Shown here: positions 56,823 to 64,000 of the stretch, piece by piece
Layout: every line of letters starts with the position of its first letter
Numbering within the stretch: the stretch's first letter is position 1
Assembly: GCA_910890315.1 (NCBI GenBank)
Contig: CAJVGD010000017.1
Coordinates: 248,001 to 312,000 of the forward strand
Source of the DNA: Serendipita indica DSM 11827
Lineage: Eukaryota > Basidiomycota > Agaricomycetes > Sebacinales > Serendipitaceae
Direction of reading: 5' to 3'
Length of the DNA stretch: 64,000 nucleotides
The notes under the pieces: model-generated
What the model was told of the DNA's origin: nothing
Databases searched by the model: none
Seen by the model: only the letters and a program-made list of their open reading frames with translations
Program-made: the position numbers and the translations under genes

Positions 56823-58654
56823 ATGCTCGCACCCGGGCTTGTCACACTCGCTCTCGCCTCTATCGTCTCTGCGCATACTATTTTCCAGGTCAGTGGCGCC
56901 TTTGACCACAAGAATACATCATATTCAGGCTCATATTTAGCAACTTTACGTCAATGGTGTAGACCAAGGACATCTGTGCGTTTGAACCAACGCATCGAAC
57001 AACGCTAAATGCTCTCCAGGACTGGCATCCGATATCCAAATTTCGACGGCGTACGACTTCCATCCTGTTTCGTATCTCTTTGCTCATTCTCCTTTAGCCC
57101 ATTACAGATGTTACTTCAAACGACGTGATCTGCAACGGCGGTCCGAACCCATTGGTCACTGTGCGTCGCAGAGACAGTGGGAGACGATAAGGATTAATGG
57201 AATTTCCTAGCCCTTCACTACAACAATTATCGACATCCCCGCTGGAGGTTCGTGATGTCAACTGGTGATACTCAGCTTACCATTGGCTATATACAGCAAC
57301 CGTTACTGCGGAGTTTCATCACACTTTGAGCGGCTATAACCCTTCGGATAGCTCAGATCCGGTAGATCCTACGCACAAGGTCTGCAATGCCCGCGAGGAA
57401 CAACGGTTGGCTGACTCCATTTCCTCAGGGCCCGATCATGGCTTATTTGTGAGAGTAAAATCTCTCGTACTCAGACTTACTTACGAGTCACAGGGCAAAA
57501 GTACCGAGTGCTCTTCAGACTGATGTCACTGGAGTAGGTGGTCTGCGCTCGAACAGCCCGGATACTTATCTTCTGGTAGCTTGGATGGTTCAAGATCTTT
57601 GAAGGTATTATATTTTACTAGGTACTTCCAGACTCTAAACTGCCACAGATGGACTGGGATCTGATGGAGTTTGGGCCGTACGCAGATTTCATTAATGTTA
57701 CGCGCTGAAGCTGACACTGGTAAAGGTTGATAAAATGATTGCAAACAAGGGAAAGGTGTCATTCACTGTTCCTTCTTGCATATCTGCTGGCAGTGCGTGA
57801 CCGACAGCGACTTTGTCTTGCGATTTGATGCTAAGTCCTTCAGATTACCTTCTTCGTGTGGAATTAATTGCATTGCACGGAGCGTCATCGTACGTACCTT
57901 TCGATTAGCTGACATTCACTAACAAGGTCATAGATATCCTGGTGCTCAATTCTACGTACGTGAGCACAAGTTTCTGGTCGTGGCTGACACCGCGCAGATG
58001 GAATGCGCTCAAATTAACATCACTGGGGGTGGTTCTGCCTCTCCAGCCACTGTATCCTTCCCAGGAGCTTATTCAGGTTTGTTCTGGCATAGGTGCGCCT
58101 TCACGTTTCTGACATTTGCGACAGGCTCGGACCCCGGCGTCCTCGTCAAGTGGGTAACCTCCCATTGAGTAAACAACTTCCTGACTTACTTCACTTCTTT
58201 TCCATGACAGCATCTACGTGAGTGATCTATTACCTGTTGGTTACCACGTCTGATTCTCCATGCAGTATCCTCCCCTTAGCACCTATGTGATCCCTGGACC
58301 ACGACCATTCACTTGTGGTGGATCCAACACAAGTGTCACTCCGACATCATCGACGAGCTCTCGCGCCTCTAGCTCGACCTCTACTTCGAGTTCACGCTCC
58401 TCCAGTACATCTAGCCGCGCATCAAGTACCTCTTCGGCCGCGACTGGTACCCAGACGCTCTATGGTATGCTCTATTTTATGCACTATCGAGTATCGGTTA
58501 ACGTCGTGTAGGACAATGCGGTGGACAGGGATGGACTGGTCCTACGACGTGCGCCTCTGGCACGTGCAAGGCCTCCAACCAATTCTATAGTAGGCACAAA
58601 TCTACTACGATAGAATACCCTATGACGCTTTCCTCAGGCCAGTGCTTGCCTTGA
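56823..58654 (+). CDS. AA9 lytic polysaccharide monooxygenase with CBM1, copy 2
   Basis: The signal peptide [17 protein letters not shown] is followed by mature His1 (HTIFQ), then a spliced [11 protein letters not shown] and [28 protein letters not shown] follows in a separate exon. The second histidine region reads [20 protein letters not shown], with Phe where copies 1, 3 and 4 have Trp. [32 protein letters not shown] and YPGAQFY then [20 protein letters not shown] complete the fold. After the Ser/Thr/Arg linker comes the CBM1 exon ([20 protein letters not shown]), split once more before SQCLP; the final junction (A then GC CAG) gives TGA at 58652-58654. The gene is the most intron-rich copy, with introns after HTIFQ, VDQGH, DG, VT and others. 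Confidence 0.88.
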
Positions 58655-59906
58655 GCAAGTAATCTCGGGAATGGGCCTCGACAGGCAAGGCGTCGAAACT
58701 TCCGCTTTCTGACAGCACGATCTCAAGCACACAACGGTAACGCTCTTTTTGATTCGTTGGTGTATTTCGCTTCAGAATTTTGTTATCTCATCCTCATGGT
58801 GCACTGTCAGCCGTCAACGTGCTGTAGACAACGAAGGAAGCTCGGCAGAGGATGGTATCTCACTGAAAATATCGCAATTCTCCTGGTCTAAGAAGCTTCT
58901 TTCATCACAGGTTGACCTCAGAGAGTACTTCTGCTCGGCACACGACCTACACAACTTAGTCATCATATCGTGACCAGTAGAGTCTTTCAATTCTCATTCC
59001 TGAATAGTGGGCGCCTACGTGGACGGGATTATCCGGTCAAACTCACTCTAGTGTGAGACAAGTGAGCTACAAGTCCGGTGAAATCATACTGCCAAGCACG
59101 AAGCAACTAATAGCTCCGAACGTTTGCTTCCTCGCGCCTCCGCACTTTCTCCAGACCATGGGATCAGAAGGCGTTTCACCCAAAATCCAAATCTCAAATA
59201 ATGAGCGAAATGTGATGCTGTACCCCATAGTCCAGTCCAGCTGCGATCCTTGCTCTCATGTCCCAATTGTCTGTAATAGGTGAGCAGTACTACGTGAGAG
59301 GAACCAAAGAAAAGGTACCAGGGACGACGTGCGATATATGACTGCTTCCGGAGAGCACTTTGGATACGAGAGAAGCCGTCGCCGCTGCCGGACAAAGGTG
59401 AGTAAACGCCTTTAGGCCGACTTTTCCTCGTACTCAATACTCATGCGCGTGCCTCTCTGTTCTCTTCTAGATAGGAGTTTGTCCGCTAGCGTGCTGGATG
59501 TCTCCATGGAGCGTTCCTAAGCGCGGCTGATTTAATGATTTGTTGACCGTTGGCTACAACCAGTTATAGCCGTCAGTTCACAAACTCAAAGGATTGACTT
59601 GGGGAGGGCGTCGCGCACTGAGTCTTTTCAGCTCTGGTGGGCTGCTCACGCCCTCGCCCAGTTATTCCAGCAATCAATACCATCCATACTTTGCGGAACA
59701 AATGGGATGCGGTCGCGATCGCGGTGAGTGTCCCGAGAAGTGCCCGTCACCGTCACGCTCCTCACAACTTTCCGAAGAAATGCGAACCAAATTCAATCAT
59801 CTCCAAGCTATCGTCTGTGCCTGGTTCTGGTGAACGAGGTTTATTAAGAGGGCAAGTAGGACTGCACAGCGGAAACCAACGACCTGCCCTCCTTCCTCAT
59901 CGTCCC
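58655..59906. other. Intergenic region between LPMO 2 and LPMO 3
   Basis: This is the longest gene-free stretch of the array, about 1.25 kb. A minus-strand open frame at 59084-59437 (117 codons) has no recognisable family, composition or splice partner, and I treat it as chance. No clear TATA box precedes LPMO 3; a weak TTATTAAG occurs near 59841. Confidence 0.45.
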
Positions 59907-61576
59907 ATGCTCGCCAAAGCACTTGCTCCAGTCCTTTTTGCCACAGCCGCTTCGGCTCATGCTATCTTTCAAGTGATTACCTACTCGAACCTCTTTGAAC
60001 TGTCTGACTCGAGGCCTGTAGGAGCTCTACGTGAACGGTGTCTCTGCTGGCCACAACACTGGTATCCGTGTGCCAACCTACAACGGTCCTATCACGGATG
60101 TTACCTCGAACGACATCATTTGCAATGGCGGTATCAACCCGCTTGCCACTGTATGTGACCGGCCCGCCGGATGGATTTTTGAAACTCATGCCTATTAGCC
60201 ACTCCCATCTGCTATCATCAATGTTCCAGCCGGTGCAACTCTTACCGCCGAATGGCATCATGGAGGAAACGGAGCGGATCCCAGCGATGCATCCGATCCA
60301 ATCGACCCATCACACAAGGTATATTTTCTATCGCCTTTCTACTCGCATACTCAAGCTATTCTAGGGTCCTCTTATGGCTTACCTGTGGGTATCACGAGCT
60401 CACGGCTGTGCGTTGCTAAATCCATTATCAGTGCCAAGGTTGACAACGCCTTGACGACGACGGTCACCGGTGTATGTGTTCCATGAAATTGTCGAAGTGT
60501 TTACTTACCATTCGATAGCTCAAGTGGTTCAAGATTTATGAGGACGGGCTTACCGGCACCACTTGGGCCGTGCGTGTCTACTTCCCTTGCAGATGAATTA
60601 CTTATACTCTTTAGGTCGACAAAATGATTGCGAACAAGGGAAAGCATTCCTTTACCGTTCCATCCTGCATCCCCCCTGGCAGTGAGTAATCTCGGTTCAC
60701 CTTGCGGTTGGATGCTCAATCTTCTAGATTACCTCCTTCGTGTGGAGTTGATCGCATTGCACGGTGCCTCATCGTACGTGCTTCTAGGTTATTTGGTATT
60801 GGCTAATCATGACATAGATATCCTGGTGCCCAATTTTACGTACGGGAGCGCAAGCTTCAGGTCGAGATGTTGGCTGACATATCGTGCAGATGGAATGCGC
60901 CCAAATTAACATCACCGGGGGTGGATCTGCCTCTCCACCTACTGTCTCCTTCCCAGGAGCTTATTCAGGTCTGTTCTGGCGTTGGCTACCTTTCCGTCTC
61001 TGACCTCTGCGCAGGTTCTGATCCCGGCATTCTCGTCAAGTAGGTACCTTTCTTCAAATGGACGATATTCTGACGTATTCGACTTCTCTTTTCGATAACA
61101 GCATCTACGTGAGTGCTTTGTTGCTCGTTGGCGACTGCGTCTGACTCTCTATACAGTACCCTCCCCTTAGCACCTATGTGATCCCTGGACCACGACCATT
61201 CACTTGTGGTGGATCCAACACGAGTGTCACTCCGACGTCGTCCACAAGCTCTCGCGCCTCGAGCTCGACTTCCAGCTCGAGTTCACGCTCCTCCAGCACA
61301 TCCAGCTCAAGTTCACGCTCCTCCAGCACATCCAGCCGCGCATCAAGTACCTCTTCGGCCGCAACTGGTACTCAGACGCTTTATGGTAGGCGGCAGATCA
61401 TATAGTTCTCAGCATTTATTAACGTTGTGCAGGACAATGCGGTGGCCAAGGATGGACAGGCCCGACGACCTGTGCTTCTGGCACGTGCAAGGTATCGAAC
61501 CGTAAGTTTCGAGGCATTATTGTTTGATTGGTCCTGACTGGGACATTTAGAATTCTATTCTCAGTGTCTTCCTTGA
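59907..61576 (+). CDS. AA9 lytic polysaccharide monooxygenase with CBM1, copy 3
   Basis: The signal peptide [17 protein letters not shown] precedes His1 in HAIFQ, then the exon [20 protein letters not shown] runs on as [20 protein letters not shown] without the introns that split this region in copies 2 and 4. The second copper histidine lies in [20 protein letters not shown], then [64 protein letters not shown] and [20 protein letters not shown]. The linker is the longest, with repeated STSSSSSRS units. The CBM1 ([20 protein letters not shown]) is split inside a Gln codon and ends YSQCLP with TGA at 61574-61576. Catalytic residues are intact. Confidence 0.9.
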
Positions 61577-62332
61577 GGAATTATCAGTTGTATCTGTTCT
61601 CGTCAATGCAGTTTCTTCTTACCAATGTTCTATTACGTGTCCTTGAGCTGAGAGAGTAAACTGAATGGGTTTCAAAATCTGTTATGGTTTCCCAAGGGAC
61701 AAATACGCCGTCACTTTGACCTAGACGTCCTTGCCGCAGAGGTGACTGTGACCTGTTGGACATGTATCTAGTCAGGATGACCAGTGCAGACCCGTACCTC
61801 TCGATAGTCATTGTCATTCAAGGCCAATCGCGCATGGGGATTTCGAGGCGACTGAGCGGGCCCTGAGTGGCGCCTCCTTGATTATAGTAAATGAATACTT
61901 CGTCGTTAGTCCGGAATCCTAAGAGGCCGCCCAACTACCATTCAACGTTGAATCTGTCTTTCATCACCATAGCTCGTCGGAAAATCCATAGCGAGATGCC
62001 GCACGTATCCAGAAAAGGCATTCAATGGATGATGCTTGCTCGCGTGGACGATTCCCGTTCAAATATTATCCACAGTTGTGCGACTTCCCAACTGATTCCC
62101 ACTAGGCCAAGGCCGTAGGTCGAGAACTGTGTTTCGTGAGACTACGAACTCACCCCGACAACAGCCCGCCAGATGTGCGTTGCCCAGGTAAGTGTAATTA
62201 CTTTCCGAGAATAATGTTCACCAAGTCTTGTATTCTCTTGGCCATCTTGTCGGTCGTCCTGCTGGTTATAAAAGCAGCAGATTGCCGCCAAAGGTGAGTT
62301 TCATCGACTGTTCGCTCGCTCTCTTCATCGTC
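61577..62332. other. Intergenic region between LPMO 3 and LPMO 4
   Basis: About 755 bp without a gene I can support. The proximal promoter of LPMO 4, including its TATA box, is at the right end. No repeat or mobile element is seen. Confidence 0.45.
62267..62273 (+). promoter_or_regulatory. TATA box of LPMO 4
   Basis: TATAAAA stands 66 bp before the ATG at 62333, matching the spacing in copies 1 and 2. Confidence 0.7.
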
Positions 62333-64000
62333 ATGCTTTCCAAGGCATTTCTCCCTCTCTTATTCGCTGCTGTGGCATCGGCACATACCATCTTCCAAGT
62401 ACGCGACTTGTTTGAGGTTGAATACTCGCTCAAGGTAGATTAGGAGCTTCACGTAAATGGAGTTAGTCAAGGACACAAGTATGTGACCCCAACTCTTTGA
62501 CTATTCTCCTCATTATGCCATAGAGTCGGCATCCGCTATCCGAACTATAACGGAGTGCGTCCCCTTGTATCGTAGAATACGTGAACGCTCATCTATCTAG
62601 CCCATCACGGATGTCACTTCCAACGACATCATCTGCAACGGTGGACCAAACCCTCTCGTTACTGTACGTGTGTTGACTCGGACCATATCCCACTAACGAT
62701 CCATAGCCTTACTCCAACACCATCATCAACGTTCCAGCTGGCGCGTAAGTCCGCACAGACCCCTCGAAATAGCGTGGCTCACCAATTACCTAAGAACTCT
62801 GACTGCAGAGTGGCATCACGATATTACCGGGGCGAACCCTTCCGATGCTTCGGACCCAGTCGACCCAACCCACAAAGTACGCCCAAACAGAATTAATCAC
62901 TTGCATACTAAATTTTCGGCACAGGGGCCTATCATGGCCTATCTGTGAGCTCTTTATTCTGTTTAGGATATCCCTACTCATTCCGACAAGTGCAAAAGTA
63001 GACAGCGCCTTACAAACAAGCGTGACAGGAGTAGGTTTAACTATGGCAGTAATTATAGTCGCTGACTCGCCAATAGCTGAAGTGGTTCAAGATCTGGGAA
63101 GGTCAGTATGCATGATTACGGTAAAGAGTTTCTAAAATCACGTAGATGGTCTTGGATCCGACGGGAAATGGGCTGTAAGTGGCACTGACTTAGCAAATAT
63201 GATTGCTCAGTAATTCTAGGTCGACAAACTCATCGCAAATAAGGGCAAAGTTAGCTTCCCCGTCCCAAGTTGCATCCCTCCTGGCAGTACGTCTTGATGG
63301 CTCCTGTCTTCTCCACTCTTGACGAAAATAGATTACTTCCTTCGTGTCGAGCTTGTGGCCCTCCACGGTGCTGGATCGTACGTGTTTCTCACTCTTCAAT
63401 AACCTGGTCGCTAATCATGCATAGGTATCCTGGTGCCCAGTTCTATGTAGGTGCTTGTCAATATTACCCTATACTCGCTGACCAGTTTATAGATGGAATG
63501 TGCTCAAATCAACATCACGTATGTGAATCACAAATGAAAATCCTTTATCTTAACCGTTCATAATAGTGGTGGTGGATCTGCGTCTCCTCCCACGGTTTCG
63601 TTCCCTGGAGCGTACTCAGGTTCGTTCAAAACATTTGTGACCATGCCATTCTAAAGCTTTGTGACAGGCACAGATCCTGGAATTACCATCAGGTAAGCGG
63701 CTTCGTTCCGGCTAAGGGATTCACTGACAGCTTTTCCTTGGCTTTTAATATTAGCATCTACGTGAGTTTCATATCAGCTTTGCTCCTTACCGTCTGCTTA
63801 TCTACGCAGTATCCTCCTGTTACAAACTATATCATTCCTGGACCACGGCCATTCACCTGTGGTGGATCCAATACGAGCGTCACTCCAACCTCATCTACAA
63901 GCTCCCGTGTCTCCAGCTCGACCTCGAGTTCTCGTTCTTCCAGCACGTCCAGTCGCGCATCAACCACTTCTTCAGCGGCGACGGGTAGCCAGACACTCTA
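62333..64000 (+). CDS. AA9 lytic polysaccharide monooxygenase, copy 4, 3' end off window
   Basis: The signal peptide MLSKAFLPLLFAAVASA leads to His1 in HTIFQ. After a short intron come ELHVNGVSQGHK and VGIRYPNYNG, then (new exon) [20 protein letters not shown]. The second His region is EWHHDITGANPSDASDP, then [68 protein letters not shown] and [15 protein letters not shown]. The Ser/Thr/Arg linker begins near 63880 ([20 protein letters not shown]) and the window stops at QTLY, just where the CBM1 exon would follow in the other copies. No break is seen; the CBM1 cannot be confirmed here. Confidence 0.88.

Noticed and set aside
59084-59437. 117-codon minus-strand open frame between LPMO 2 and 3
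   Set aside because: No motif, no compatible splice partner and no promoter-like context; taken as chance.
1-64000. Transposable elements, tRNA and rRNA genes
   Set aside because: No reverse transcriptase, transposase, terminal repeats, tRNA internal boxes or rRNA-like sequence was recognised; a dedicated search could still find small ones.

Overview
This window is nuclear DNA from a filamentous basidiomycete. It is densely packed with intron-rich genes (many 45-70 bp GT-AG introns, several very small exons) and holds a TORC2 Rictor/Ste16 homologue, delta(14)-sterol reductases, a NACHT-WD40 receptor and a tandem array of AA9-CBM1 cellulose-oxidising enzymes. The overall look fits an Agaricomycete plant-cell-wall degrader, and Ceratobasidiaceae/Rhizoctonia is my best guess; that is inference from gene style, not from a search. 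I see no rRNA, tRNA, CRISPR or transposon that I can support.

Layout. 1-1.85 kb: 5' part of an unknown Ser-rich coiled-coil protein (minus). 2.1-4.3 kb: a divergent beta-tubulin built from micro-exons. 4.4-14.2 kb: a G-patch protein, a Pex8-like protein, the spliceosomal DEAH helicase Prp2/DHX16, a Rad60/Esc2-type SUMO-like-domain protein and a DUF202 membrane protein. 14.8-20.1 kb: Rictor. 20.4-25.3 kb: a NACHT-WD40 receptor with 15 nearly identical 43-residue WD repeats plus one decayed repeat. 25.6-28.2 kb: a methyltransferase, a histone-fold protein and a HIT hydrolase. 28.4-36.1 kb: two convergent delta(14)-sterol reductase paralogues enclosing an Hsp70-like (HSPA12-type) gene and a mitochondrial phosphate carrier. 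36.4-41 kb: a small secreted protein, NADPH-cytochrome P450 reductase and She9/Mdm33. 41-54 kb: a run of chromosome-maintenance and gene-expression genes (CHL1 helicase, unknown coiled-coil protein, Ctk2-like cyclin, a topoisomerase II fragment, ORC2, FACT subunit POB3, a rhodanese/Cdc25-like protein and an RPAP3-like TPR protein), mostly in tight divergent or convergent pairs. 54.5-64 kb: four head-to-tail AA9 LPMO-CBM1 genes, the last cut by the window edge.

Functional themes. The two sterol reductases and the P450 reductase (electron donor for CYP51 and squalene epoxidase) put three ergosterol-related genes within 12 kb. The LPMO array is a local expansion for oxidative cellulose attack, with paralogues that differ in intron content. 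The WD-repeat receptor shows the signature of concerted evolution with variation confined to a few surface positions, as in fungal incompatibility/immune receptors. The most unusual items are this receptor, the inverted ERG24 pair, the topoisomerase II fragment beside ORC2, the micro-exon beta-tubulin and a possible antisense coding overlap between the Pex8-like gene and the helicase.
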